Origin: Apostichopus japonicus
Taxonomy: Eukaryota > Echinodermata > Holothuroidea > Aspidochirotida > Stichopodidae
Direction of reading: 5' to 3'
Assembly (NCBI RefSeq): GCF_037975245.1
Contig: NC_092565.1
Span: forward strand, 21,466,499-21,530,498
Length of the DNA: 64,000 bases
In this document: positions 49,935-62,744 of the stretch, piece by piece
Layout: each line of letters begins with the position of its first letter
How positions within the stretch are numbered: the first letter of the stretch is position 1
Program-made: the position numbers and the translations under genes
Notes under the pieces: generated by a model
What the model saw: the letters and a program-made list of their open reading frames with translations, nothing else
Told to the model about the DNA's origin: nothing
Databases searched by the model: none

Positions 49935-52705
49935 GTTGCAAATGTTCTAATTATTTCATCTTAGAAAGTCCGGTCGATTTTCTTTCAATAAATTTTGTGT
50001 TCTCTTCTATATCAAGATACATAATACATGTATATGTTAAGTGTGCGTAGTTCACACATGAGAATAATTTAGTGGTAAAATTTAGTGCAAAATTTATCTA
50101 TATAGCAGTTTGGAATGCTCTGAATTTTCTTTAATAAAAAAAAGTATGTAAAAAACTGATTACGTCTTTGCAATTGGATAGCAAATAGTAAATATTGAAT
50201 AGCATTTTGAGATGTAATACTGGATGCATTATTCCCTATGCAAATGTGTGTGTGTTGGTCATATGCTACAGTAGAAGCATGTATATAAATGGCTGGATTT
50301 CATTCCTAAATAAATACATCTTTGACTAGATACAATTTAGGAACTACAGCAATGTTTACTACATATACAAATATTCTACAGTACAAAATTCCATCTGGTC
50401 AAAACAGGGTGACTTGGTTAATAAATAATTTAACATTCATCCAGTATGTAGCATATATATTAATTGAACAACTTCAGCCAATAAGGTAGATACATGCTTG
50501 TCCTACTGGCAGGTTGATCTGTTGTGAATTAAGTACTGTTTAAATAGTATAGTGCAGTAATGTATGATCAAGTATGATTAGTTGGAGATATAGCATAAAT
50601 TTGCCATCTAGAGCCATGCATTCTGTATCTTCTATACTGGATCTTATTACAACTTAACATATCTGACTAAGGGTATAGAAGTTACTAACTTTCTTACAGT
50701 ACCAATTACGGGTACTGTATCTGAGCAATCGGGCTAAAGTTCCATGTTGCCATTAATAACTGGAGGGTCGTAACGTTGGTACTTTGCTGCAACTTTGTGG
50801 TTTAGCAAAAAAATTCAGGGGGTTGTAGTGAGTGAATTTTGTCCAGAGGCAGAGAATAAAAGTACTTTGTGAAAACAGAAGCAGCTACTTTTACTCACCC
50901 TGATAAAAAAGTCAACATCGATATCTCTTTATGCAACTATAAAAGAAAAGGCAACATAGATCAGGGAAACTGTATTTATTCAAGAAGAGAAAGGAGGACA
51001 GACTGTCACAACCCGAGGTACTGTTCTAAGTAAAGCCTTAGAAGTAGAGGCTTTAACCTACCTATTTGAAAATGGTACTAGCCTTGAAGTTAAATATATA
51101 TCGTAATCTCAATGTGAGATCAGAACAATTGAAGTCCGACTGTTACTACTGACAATTTAACTTTCAGTACTAAAACTGGAGTACATAAATGTCCAAATCA
51201 TGACAGAGACATTTTACACTGCCTTTGGTTACAACTTTGTAAGAATTCCGACATTTTTCAAAATGTATAATTCCATCGGGAAGCTCACGTGAGTTGTAAA
51301 AAGATTACAAGTCTTGGTGAGTCCAGACATATGGTAACCTTAATCATGATAATTCCTGAGAAGTCGATTCAAAGTTGCTACAATGTGAAAATATAAAACT
51401 TAAGCATTTCTTGATGGTATCGATTCAGTGAAGAAATGCCGTCTGCACACCACTGATATCACCACCATTACGTATTACATCTCACTTGGGCACTTTTGCC
51501 AACAATTTAGTAATGAGTGCAGAAATATTCAGCAATAATGCCATGAAATGTTATTTGTCAGCCTTAATGATATGGAATTGGACAGAAATTTGGGTGATAA
51601 GTTAGTTCAAAATTTAGTAAATCTCTCAGAGTCTTTGCACTTGTAAGCTAGGGCTACGTTCATTAGCTTTATACTTTACTTCCGGGTTTGTGTCCTTTTT
51701 AATCGTGAGGGGTAAAATAACCTAATGCAAGGTATCACATTATGCTTGGGGAATATTCACTATAAATGCAATGATATATACTTCAAATTTGCTAGTACTT
51801 AACGTACCAGTAAATTACAATAACAATACTCTACCATCTTGAGTCTTTCTGCTAAGCTAGGCCAATGAAAATAATTCTTCAGAGCAAGTTTGTAGACCTG
51901 GCTGTGTACTTAGGCTTGATTTGTTATTAAATGTAAGAGACTATCTATTACGGGACAAGCTGTCATGTCATGTTGTGACATAAATTTATTTGAAGTTACT
52001 GCATCAAGCTAAAAACAAGATCGTCTAAAAGTGTATATATGAGGCAGCCATTAACATCAAAAGCCATTATTAATGCGCCTAAATATTCTAAAAGTCAAAC
52101 ATTTTACAGCCAAACACAAGAAAGTTCCCACACATATCCTCCATGTCTGAAGATAATTTGAAACCTTGTGGGCAAAGTACTTTTGAAAAGTCTTACTGGA
52201 AGTCATTGCTAATGACCTTTAAGAAATGGAACCAACTACCTTGACTAACATAATAAGTTCAATACAGTACTTGTGAGGTCAAATCCCCAGGATCACTAAA
52301 ATATTTGGCCTACCCTTTTTATCTATTTCAAACTTTTATGTTACCTTTACACTAGCCACTGTTGTTAAACGTAGACCTTATGTTACGCCAGATATGTAAG
52401 GGTCATCCGAGGTAAATAAATCCAGAGCTCGTCAAGGTTAGGCTGTTTGTTATCAGTGGTGACTATAATGAAACTGATAAAGTGATAAGGACTGTACACA
52501 TCACTTCAGCTAGGCCTATATTGCCTAGTTTCTTCTGTCGCATACAGTGCTGTAACGTTACATTACCCAAACAACAATATCCACTCACAAAGATCTTCCA
52601 GGAATCGGTTGGTTTGCAATGAATGTTTCAGTAAATGACCTCTAGAACCTCTCTGTCAGTAACAATAATGGCTGCATGATGGTAACAAAATTTACTCAAT
52701 AAGAA
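49935..52705. other. Intergenic stretch with an ETS-like motif
   Basis: AT-rich with no supported exon. acttccgggt at 51678-51690 recurs near 52879; in animals this ETS/GABP-type motif clusters at transcription start sites, so one could mark the promoter of the TAPP-like gene. No 5' UTR exon could be confirmed. Confidence 0.3.
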
Positions 52706-53188
52706 ATGATCTCGATAGAAAGCCTTAAGTTTTCAGCAAACTTTACACATACTGGACAGCATAGGCTCATACAGATAAAAATAGACCATATAGGAAGTTG
52801 CTATACCGTGTGCTGTGTAAAGTGCAGCAGCAGCATGCATGCATCTAATGTAAAAGTACCTACGAAGCCTGTTTACGTTACTTCCGGGTTCGCGTGTTTT
52901 TCAAAAGTGTGGGGGCGGAATGAACACAAGCCGTCAGTTTATGCTTGGACAATTCCTATCGCTTTTAAGTTCGTTTCCGCATCTGTAATTCTGTTTTCTG
53001 TGGTATTAAGCAGTATATCAGAAACATTTCCAAGGGGTTTTCAATTACAATGCCGTAAAAAAGAAATGAAGACAAAACGTGCTGTCACACCCAGCCGATC
53101 ACAGAATGGAAAGGAAAGTTGGAATGTTGTTCGATATGTGTGCCATAATAAGACCTACAGAGAATTCGACATCAACATATTATTGTGA
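52706..53188 (+). other. Longest non-repetitive open frame, unidentified
   Basis: 160 codons from ATG to TGA. The product would have one hydrophobic stretch (about residues 80-105, PIAFKFVSASVILFSVVLSS) and a basic C-terminus (RKKEMKTKRAVTPSRSQ). I recognise no domain, signal peptide or family, and the frame is near the length expected occasionally by chance. Its second half is higher in GC than its surroundings and overlaps an ETS-like motif, so it may instead be a promoter region. Confidence 0.15.
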
Positions 53189-53199
53189 CTTGCTACATC

Positions 53200-55700
53200 A
53201 GTCAGACAGGCAGAGTAAGGGGTGGGGGTCAGGGAAATGAGGACACGGTGGGAAAGGAGGGGTAACGTAATGGGGCTGGTAAGCTGATATGTAATGGGAA
53301 GGGCATGAGTGTCATACTGGGATGGGGAAGGCGAGTGTGAGATATCGCGTATAGCTCACATTTATCTGAAAATAGACGAACGTATAATCTTCTTCTAATG
53401 GACAGTATTTTCTTCAACCAGCTGTATTGGGGTAAGCTTGACCCTTCCCCCTTTGGTAACGTCTGAAAATAAAGAAGTTAACATTGTTAACTTGTTTTAC
53501 TGATTGTTCACTTGGTTATAGGCGTGTTACTTAGGGACAGGAGTTATGGAACGGGGCACACACGTGCCCGTGCCCCCAGTTTTGTACACACAAAACGAAA
53601 ACAAACTTCAAAAGTGCCTCTCTTCATAATATGAAAGAACATTTTTGTTAAAAAGCAGCTATTATCCATTATTATAAAAAAAATTGAACTTTGTGTTTTT
53701 TTTAAAATAATTTAGAACTTAGTTACAAAAATTGTAACTAAAAAGTGCCCTGTTATTGAAAGAAACTAAGAAAAGGTGTCACCAAAAAAAAAAAAAAAAC
53801 TTTTGCTGACAAAAAGATGCAAACACGGAAATGCACGGAATTCGTCAAGACGTAACCGTTAGCGTAACTTTGACCACCCCAACAAAACTAGGCAAATTTG
53901 TAGTGATGTCGTGTTATACTATATGTAACACAGTCAGTCACAGTAAATCTCGTCTGTCTCTTCATGATCACCGTTGAATCGAATAAAGTTCATTCCCATT
54001 ATTTGGGGACTGAAGAATTTTGGAAGTTTTTCACTAGGGTTAAGTTCATCAGCAGGCAGCGTTATGAGTCATATATACTCGTCAAAAGTCTTCAAACGGA
54101 AAGCAAAAGCTGTTATGCGTTAACTATTGAAACTCAAACGCTGCGGCTCCGTTATATCTATGATCGTTCTGAAGTCCGCCAATTTCGCGCGTCATTGCAC
54201 TAAACGGGAAGAACATCGAAATATGTAATTTGTATTCAGGATTGTGGTATCATTGGCCTTACGGTACCGATGGTGTGCTCGAGTACTTATAATCTCGAGT
54301 AACTGAACCATGCGTAACGATCTTTTTTACAAAACTGGATGCTGTATCCATTATTTGTGTTTGCAAATAGCAATCGGCACATACGTGTTAAATATATTTA
54401 TTGGAGGATCGAGAAATTATAGTTTCATCCTAAAGGACACCCCCCCCCCATCCTCCCTATGTCTGACGAAAGAGGGAATGAGGTCAGGGAACCCACAACA
54501 ATTTGGGGCGGGGATTATCAAAAAGGGGGACTATTGACATAATTTCCCCGAAGCCCGTTGTGGCCTCCCTCCCTCACCCCCCCCCCTCACCCCTCACATA
54601 CTCAAATTGCAGCACTTTTACCCTTGCCCGTGTTAGCAAACATATGAACAACATTAGCATAGTAATTTCAAGGTAATCAGTAATGGTCCCCACATTTTAA
54701 GCACGTACGAGCTTTGCAAAAGTACTTGAGGTTCTGATTCTTCTCATTGTCCCCATATATTCAGGCTTGTTTCAAAAAACAATTAAATGTCACGTTGTTT
54801 ATCTACATTAGGGGCATCAAAATGCTTGTTGATATGTGATCATGGCTGACCATTATCTGGATATCTAGCATATTTGTGCCCAATACATGATGACCTTAAA
54901 CACGATCACCAATTAAGGCGGTTGTGTATTAGGTACCGTACCACAATTAGTCTTGGTCAAGACGTTCGTTCTATATATAAATATCAGGAACACTACTGAG
55001 GGCGCCCTTCCACAAATCTGTCTGTCAGGGGAATTAGCTTTTGACAGATTTGCAAAAGAAGATGCGAGGGCGCACTTATATTAATTGTAACAGGCAAAGT
55101 AACAGCAGAATGCCAGGGTCTTGAACAAAACTATACCACAATTAGAGTAGTGTACAGCCGCTAGAACGGTTAACCATTGTCGAAAAAACGTTAAAATGAT
55201 CAAATGTAATGCTTGATTTAGTATATAATCAGTCACGATCACTGCTCTGTCTGCCTTTATGGGAGAGAGCATAAATTTTAGGTACAGATGGTGTGAAAAT
55301 AAGGAAAAGTGAAGGACATATAAACCAGTTTATGAATTCTTTCGTTAATTTTGAAATTATTCCGAGCGAGTAGATGAAAGGGTTGGGGTTCAGTACGTTA
55401 AACTTGCTCCCCTTCTAGCTCAAAATCTATATAAACGGTCACGATATGGACACTGGCAAGTGCCATAACAGGCAAGTTGAAAACTTTTATATATGCTTTG
55501 GTGGGCCTTAAAATTGACTGGTTTAGTGTTTAAGTCAATGGAACAAATTAATTGAAGGTACGACACCATTAATGTACTGACCCAACTGGCAAAGAGTAGC
55601 ATATCGCCATAAATCAGTGGCGCTATTTCAGGACGTTGCAAAAATGGAAAGTTACTGAAAATACCATGTAGAGCAGTTCTTCCCAAACTCAAGTTAAGGT
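53200..55700. other. Intergenic, no gene seen
   Basis: Contains G-rich 53219-53340, a poly-A run near 53790, C-runs near 54440 and 54575 and a short segment (53855-53920: cgttagcgtaac...caaatttgtagtgatgtc) repeated at 58850-58915. Short open frames lack support. Confidence 0.4.
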
Positions 55701-58050
55701 ATACAATAATACAACGACGTATTTCTAGACTTGAAGGATGGGACATCCAGTAGACACAATGGATTTGTGACGTAACAATAGCTCCGTCAGCACGGCCCTT
55801 ATATACAGTATATATGTGTACGTAATAATGCATGATGACCCGCGCCTAGAAATCTTCAACACAATATATCCTATATACACGAGGTAACTATTACAGCTAT
55901 GGCGTCAATCCCGACACAAGTCCTTTACATCTATATAACTCTCGCCTAGAAATCGTAGACACTATGGATATGTGACTCAACTATTGTGCTAAATTATGGG
56001 GCAATACCTTCAAGTCTAATCGTTCTCCGTTATATTACAGCAGAAGAAGGTCATACGCATAATATGTATAATGCAGACTTTTCATCTCATATACGTCTGA
56101 ATTTGTTATGTTCAATAACGTTAACGTTATCTCAAATTATTGAGTTTATAGCACATGTGTAGTTATGAGCCACATGTCCTTGCCACCTTCCTTGCAAAAT
56201 TATTTCTCTTTAGCATCAAATGACAGATGTTATACACAACAAAGATATCATTATATAATTTTAAGCAAAAGTACATAAAAACAAGGACAACAACTTTGTT
56301 TTTCTACTTCTGGAGTTAAACTTTGGAATTCACTTGATGAAAAAAAAAAAAGGTAACTCAAGTTTATTTTTATTTTTATGAAGTACAAAAAAAAGCTATT
56401 TGCATCTCAGATGGGTTCCAATTAAGATTCAGGCATTAAGTAACTGCTAGTGAAGCGTATGTGGTTTAAGTCCTATTAATGTGTCTTCTTTCTATTCCCA
56501 TTGATCTCATTGTGTTGTCTGCCAGTGTACAATTTCTTTTTGTGTATATAGTCACATCCTGAGAGTTATTGAGAGGGCGTAGGGGGAAAAGATTTCATAA
56601 ATATTGCACCACTGTTTTCTCCTGTTACATGCAATAAAGGTATTCAATAAGATATAACAATATCAATTAGTAAACATGTAAATATCGTTTGTACATATAC
56701 ATACTGGTCTTTGTAATAATTCTGTACTAGAAAAGATGTTACTTGCTGGAAATCAAAACATGAATGAGTCAAAAATGAATCGGAACTGCATTATTAGTAA
56801 CTTGCGCCAAGATATCTTATATATCTTCAAACACAATGGATGCGAAACGTACAAAACAATACACATGCGACATAGCAACATCTCTGGCTTTATCTGCACG
56901 TATTTACGGTCACACGCGCTACAAAGATCGAAACAATTGATATATGACGTAATAAAAGTTTTTTAATTCGGACCGATAGCTAATATACAATATCTATACA
57001 TAATAAATTAATGGATACCATCGCCCATAGAACTTGATCTAGATCTACACGGTCTGTTTTGTCACTTTACTATAATGATGGCGCACTTCATTGTTATTCG
57101 AACAGCCAACCCCGAGGTGTAAATAAAGTACTGGTTGATATTCGAGATAGTGAGTATACACACACACAACAGCCATCCACGGTCTTAAAGGGTGTGAAGA
57201 CTCGCGCACAAAGAAACTTCTCATGCCGGTAATCTGACCTAGTTTCGAATGAGGTGTAACGGAAGTGTTAGACACCACCATCAATCCCAGAAAATACACA
57301 CACAGCTTGCTACCGTCGGCAAATAGACACTACTGTACAGTCAATACATGCAGCTACGGTCAATACCCACAACACAGTGTACACAGCAGCCTGGACATCT
57401 CAGGTCTAGATAAAAGATAACAAGGTATCACGTTTCAGTACTGTCTGCATTTTGCAGCGACAAGAAGAAAACGTCATTTGCAAGCAACGGAAAGTTAACT
57501 TTTTCAGAGCGCCGCACGCGGTTTGGGGCGAGTCTTCAATGCTATCGACACATTGGAGGTGCGACTGTAACACGACTTTAACGTCTAACCATTAGGTGGA
57601 AGACATTATCCGCATGTTATATTAGTCAGTCGGCCTATAGAAATCTTCAACACAATGGTTGTTTGACGTACCAAGAGCTCTGGCGTCTAGCCAGCCAATA
57701 ATATACATTATCTGTACGCAATGATGATCAACTGCGGCTCAGTATAAATTATCCATACAATAAATATACGAAGCTACAACAGCTGTGGTATCTAGCCCAC
57801 TCCTAATAAATAATATCTGAACATAATAATGGTCACACGCGCCCACCGTAAACCTTGAAACAATAATTGATATGCGACGTAACAATGGCTTTTTTCTTGT
57901 AGCCTGTAGATAGTAGGCAATATCCAGGCCTACATGCAATAATGGTCACTCGTCCATACAAATCCTGCAGACGATAGAGATGCGACTTTAACACGGCTTT
58001 TACGTCTAACCCTGATAGACTTTACAATGACTTTTGGGTGTAACCAAGCT
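55700..58050. repeat. Cluster of degenerate ~100-bp repeats
   Basis: The motif series cgcgcc(ta)gaaatcttcaacacaat, ggatatg-gac, gacgtaacaa-ggc and ataatggtcac recurs near 55740, 55845, 55945, 56810, 56920, 57640, 57840 and 57955 with heavy divergence. The LINE relic 56195-56650 is inserted within it. No coding support. Confidence 0.55.
56195..56650 (+). mobile_element. Decayed LINE 3' end
   Basis: On the plus strand tctggagttaaactttggaa encodes SGVKLWNSL, the C-terminal reverse-transcriptase motif also present at 30241-30633. Upstream codons read RCYTQQRYHY and are interrupted by a stop; downstream there is a frameshift at an A12 run. The 3' region ends atgcaataaaggtattcaat, a typical LINE 3' terminus. 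Older and more damaged than the intron 5 copy. Confidence 0.65.
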
Positions 58051-60200
58051 TAGCTATAATACCTAAACTTCTCCGAGGCTTAAGGCTAAAGGTCCCAAAC
58101 GCACCATAGCAAGCTCAATGCATGCTCCAAGACAAATTCAAATTCAACTTCAAATTATAAAATATATCTTCGGTTTCTGCCTCCTACCTCGAATTAATTC
58201 TACCAGATATGAACATATAGTCTTTTCTTCTCATAAAATCTAACTTTACTCATTATCGTTACCGGGATATTTCCAAGTAGGTTATGCGGAAGCTACTCAC
58301 AGTTTTCGCAATTTTTGGCTTTGGTGGATAATCGCCAAAGCGTGTAGCCCACTGAGAGACCTTCCTGGAACGCCAACTGGAAATGACTGTTGTACTTCTG
58401 TTTGCCCGTAACACCCACTTTTTCATTATTGTTTTTATAGAAATGTCTGATAAAACAGTGCCACGTGATCAGACAGTCATCATACATGACCGTAATACTC
58501 CATGTGAATTTCCCCTATACATCCAGGCCGCCCGAGTCTATGTATTAAACGTATCAACGTTCTAACATGTCAGTTCCCAATGCAAGACTAAAAGTTTGAA
58601 GATATATAACTACCATGATCTTGAAGGGACAGGCGAGTTGTAGACATATACTGTGTTAATATAACATGACAGCACGTCAAAAGTACGATATTTGACGGTT
58701 GTCAAGTAACTACGTGCAACGCAGCAACTGGACAATTTGGTCAAGAAATACAAGTCAGTAGCGTAACTTGTCAACTTGACAAGTATATGATATCTCTGAC
58801 GTGTTGCCAAGTATAAAGTACAGCGCAACAACTCGACAAAGTGACCCTTATCGTTAGCGTAAATCGTTATAACACGACAAAAATATACAAATTTGTAGCG
58901 ATGTCAGGATATACTAACAGGCTATAAGTCTATAACTCGCATGTCCCAAGTTCAGAACCAAGCGCCGTATACAACTCTGTCAACCGCCAAGCGGATATGC
59001 TAACTGCTTGGTTTTATCACCTGTGCTGTCTATAAAAAGATACAGAATTAAAACAAAAAACCCATATGAAGTCTTGAAGGTTAATGTTTATTCAAAATAT
59101 GTACACATTACTCGGAATGGTATTTCAATTGATCAGAGTAACTTATATCCTCTAAAAAGACGACTTTAGGGCATAATTGCATAGTCTTGATATGTTATAC
59201 CAACAAAAAATACAAATTTCATTGCTACACTGTTACAAAAAAGGACAACATTAAAGGTGACATTTTGACGTAATGTTACTGTGGCACGCCGTTTGTACAA
59301 TAAAACAGTGTTTAATGACTAAAATAATAGGAAAACGTGACATAGCATATATACATTCATCGTTAATTACGTTCACTACCTGTTTTGTAAAATAACAGGA
59401 CGGTATGAACGTAAACGTATCACAATATCGTAAATTAAAATTCACACCGTTGGTCGTAGAATAACAGAGAATGCACTACTATACTTATTGCATAACGATA
59501 ATTAAGAATAAACTGTCTTTATCGGTGGGTATGATTACTTGATACCCATTTTTTTTTAACTATGTGTGAGTGCTCAATTACATATTTATTACCGTTTTTG
59601 GTTGTTAGAATATTGCATTTGTTATGAAAGCATGAGTTTATTGCTTGAGTACTGTTGTTGTTTGTTCTCAAAAGAAAATGACAGCGTTCATTATAATCTT
59701 AAATACACAATTAGTCGGTATATATAATTGACTTAGCTCTTAATCAGTTATTTAATAATATAATTCTAACTTTAAAAGCTGTAAATAATCTAACAAATGA
59801 TTGCATAGTTGAACAATTGCGGTAACTATTACATTTGAACGAAATAAGTACCCGATTTACCAATGAATTGAGATGGATGAGTAGGATTTGACGAAAAAGT
59901 AACGTTTCTTTAACGGAATGATAACGACGTGACATTTCACGGTTTGAATGTACCCGTTCAAAAACTTCGCACTCTTGTTTTTAAAGAACAGCTGTAATTT
60001 ACATCTTAGGACAGGCGTCCTGGCCCGTATAAAAATAGTTCTCAACAGTTTAGTACTATTTCTACTGCTGTTTTGGTTCTCAAAAGTTTTCAAGATGAAA
60101 TATGCTAAACCTCTGGAAGATCTCGGTACATTTATCGATAGAGTTTTCTGAGCTCGCCGACGTCTATAATACAAGCTATTTCATATTTACATTCTGAACA
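58051..60200. other. Intergenic or intronic, no secure gene
   Basis: A minus-strand stretch at 58308-58430 ends at a good donor (AAAACT|GTGAGT) and is open in two frames, one giving QWATRFGDYPPKPKIAKT; no family is recognised. Opposed open frames at 59857-60174 are likewise unrecognised. Confidence 0.3.
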
Positions 60201-60204
60201 TCGA

Positions 60205-60612
60205 GTCTCACGGGCTGGTGGGTCGTGGATCTTAATATCGATTCTAAGGGTCTGTATCGGGTTCTGGTGGGTCGTGGCTCTGAGCGTCGGTATAGAGAGG
60301 CTGCATGGGTGTCAAGTGAGTCGTGTCTCTTAACATCGATTCTGAGGGGCTGCATAGAGGTCTAGTGGGTCGTGGCTCTGAGCGTCGATTCTGAGGGTCT
60401 GTATCGGGTTCTGGTGGGTCGTGGCCCTGAGCATCGATTCTGAGGGGCTGTATAGGGGTAGGGGTCTGGTGGGTTGTGGCTCTGAGCATCGATTCTGAGG
60501 GGCTGCATGGGGGTCTGGTGGGTCGTGGCTCTGAACATCGATTCTGAGGGGCTGTATCCCCGGGGGCCTGGTGAGTCGTGGCTCTGAGCATCGATTCTGA
60601 GGGGCTGCATGG
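60205..60612. repeat. ~50-60-bp minisatellite, about seven copies
   Basis: Unit: ctggtgggtcgtggctctga, gc-atcgattctgaggggctg. All three minus-strand frames stay open for 85-116 codons because of the repeat. A very strong pyrimidine tract and AG (TTCTTCTTTGACCTCCATGCAG) precede it on the minus strand, and the frame 60244-60604 would join the exon at 62246-62429 in phase and end at TAG; this is compatible with, but not evidence for, a repeat-coding terminal exon. Confidence 0.75.
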
Positions 60613-60935
60613 AGGTCAAAGAAGAAAGAAGAAGAGAAAAGTAAAACGATTGTCAAAATCTTATATAACAGGGTTGACAAAACGCGGTATTTAACTTACT
60701 TACAATTTTATAACAATATTCGTTCACAAACATGGTCACAAGTCATTTTTTAATAACTTGCAAGAGTTAAAAAAATTATTAATTTCTTTCTTTTAAATAT
60801 TATTATTTACCAGATTTATATAGCGATGTTTTCATGCTTAATCATGTTCAAGAGCGCTTTAAAATGACAACAAAATGACAAAACCCTTAAAATATGATTA
60901 TGAAAAATTCAATGGACGCAGCTTCAATATTAATA

Positions 60936-60941
<6 letters not shown>

Positions 60942-60971
<30 letters not shown>
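60942..60971. repeat. (TA)n microsatellite between direct repeats
   Basis: A (TA)15-type run. The segments on either side (60695-60790 and 61010-61100) repeat each other: acttacaattttataacaatattc and caagtcat-ttttaataacttgcaagagttaa. So a ~320-bp tandem duplication surrounds it. Confidence 0.7.
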
Positions 60972-60974
<3 letters not shown>

Positions 60975-61109
60975 AGGAATAATTTTGCTGCAAAAATGTG
61001 TTATTGTTTAACTTATTTACAATATTATAACAATATTCATTCACATGATCACAAGTCATATTATAATAACTTGCAAGAGTTAACAAAATTATAAAATTTC
61101 TTATTTTTA

Positions 61110-62245
61110 AATATTCCACATTTTGCTGCAAAATGTCAACTAATTATTTATCAGATTTCAATGTATCAAAATTTAACGGCAACTGGTGGCATTTTTTCAC
61201 ATAGAAGTACATGAAATAACTTATTCACTCAAGTTGGACATTTCCGTAACGTTTCGGTATAGGCTATATAAATAACTGAAGGTCATAATGGCGAAATTGC
61301 GCAATGCCAGGAATTTCCCCTTTAAAACCAATGACATACGTTATTATTAGACTTCATTGTTTTTATGCTTAGTATTTTCACAAACTTAAAATAATGGCGA
61401 CACTTCACGATTCCCAGATGCATGCAGGACAAACGAATTGCTTGCCGGAAACTGTTCACAAATCTGTGGTTAGCTTGCCCGTGATCATATTGTAGTGGAT
61501 TGCATCACAATAGTGAGGGTTATGTAAATTTCATGTGATGCATCCAGGATTTGGAATTCCTCCCAATTTTGACTTTTAATCTCAGAAATCAGCAATGCGG
61601 CTACCAAAACCCGACACGGACACGGGTGCGGTGTACCTCCATTCAAACTTTGATCCCCCTCCCTCACCTTCGAAATCCTGTGTACGCCATTGCAATATAT
61701 TAATGTTATGAAACTGAGATGCATCCCAATTTTGGAGTGGGAAATTGTAACTAAAGATTTTGGTGACAAACAGAAAAGAAATTCGTAAGTGTTTCTTTAT
61801 GGCATGACAACCTGTTCGCTTCGAGTTCACCTCTCCCTGTGTCAAACGTATCAACTTTAAATATTCAACATATCTCGAGCACTGCACTTAGGAATTGAAT
61901 GTATATATCACCAGGCGTTCCTCTTCCACTTCCACAGCCATACAAACCGTCTCTGAAATATCCTATTAAAAGCTTCTTATTATTGTCCCACAAAACTCGA
62001 CAAAATAATAATAATCATTATTATTATTATTGTCCCTCATATCATCACCAACTTCATCAAATATTCAATACTCAGGTATGTCAAGAGCCTATACAGTTCG
62101 ATCCACGAGAGAATTATTTATGCCAACGAGCCGCCCATTTGGAAGTCGGAAACTCAGAACCATCAAATACAACACATGTCCAATTGTCATCGCAACAAAT
62201 AGCGGTGTCGTGATATATCCCCCAGCCCACAAATTTCTGATTTAC
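61110..62245. other. Intron or intergenic, no exon seen
   Basis: Contains a decayed repeat near 61690 (ggcgtacacaggatttcgaa followed by a purine run on the minus strand), common in interspersed elements, and an AAT-rich microsatellite at 62005-62030. Confidence 0.35.
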
Positions 62246-62429
62246 CTTAGTTTGGTTTCCTTCCGTTTTATAGCTCCACCCCTCGACTTCTTGAATAGAT
62301 TCCTCTTTGGAGATTCTGTGATATTTTCCTCCGAATCGGAAGATGACCATTTTCTATTTGACTCTGACCCATCAAAATTTCCATCCGAACTAGAATTGTT
62401 ATCATCTGAGCGTAGTGACTGGGCACTAT
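62246..62429 (-). CDS. Probable exon of an unidentified Ser/Asp-rich protein
   Basis: 184 bases between acceptor CATTCTGTTATAG and donor CTAAG|GTAAAT. It completes a codon with the 1-base overhang of the exon at 63451-63508 and encodes 60 further codons: a Ser/Asp/Asn-rich acidic half (SDDNNSSSDGNFDGSESN, SSSDSEENITESP) and a basic end (KRNLFKKSRGGAIKRKETK) that resembles a bipartite nuclear localisation signal. Composition suggests an intrinsically disordered, perhaps nuclear, region. No family is recognised. The opposite strand is also open, so strand rests on the splice sites and phase. Confidence 0.5.
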
Positions 62430-62564
62430 CTATAACAGAATGAAGTAAGCCTAATGATAACATAACACCAAATTCAGTTTGATATGTTATAGATGGGTAT
62501 TAAATCGTAAATGGATCTTGCGGAGAATTTGTACCCAAATCCGTTGGCCGCAACACTTATATCT

Positions 62565-62744
62565 ACAAGTAGGATGTTTTTTTTTTTAAGGAAAAGTCGC
62601 CCAGGAAAGAACATGGGCACGAAAACCAAACTACCAAACGACTGATCCGCTCTCAACCCCAGTCCCCTTGCATCGGGACTGTGACTGTGTGATCATCGCC
62701 AGGTGTGCATCACCATTCCCCTCGAAAGGGAACAAGTAGGATGT
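62565..62744 (-). mobile_element. Retroposed small-RNA-like copy B with A-tail and 13-bp TSD
   Basis: acaagtaggatgt occurs at 62565-62577 and again at 62732-62744. Between them, on the minus strand, lies a ~144-base body (62588-62731) followed by an A-tail of about 10 bases (the T-run at 62578-62587). These are the hallmarks of target-primed reverse transcription of an RNA. The body matches 1473-1598. Its 5' end can form TTCCC...GGGAA, then GGTG...CACC, then a perfect AGTCCC...GGGACT stem. It is not a recognised RNA class. The intact duplication indicates a recent event. Confidence 0.85.

Noticed and set aside
59857-60174. 105-codon minus frame with an overlapping 67-codon plus frame
   Set aside because: Basic, low-information sequence with no family resemblance; neither strand has supporting signals.
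61485-61887. Overlapping minus-strand open frames of 94 and 101 codons
   Set aside because: They cross a common decayed interspersed repeat (ggcgtacacaggatttcgaa) and show no domain.
62030-62443. 137-codon plus-strand open frame
   Set aside because: Largely the antisense of the probable minus-strand exon 62246-62429, which has matching splice sites and phase.
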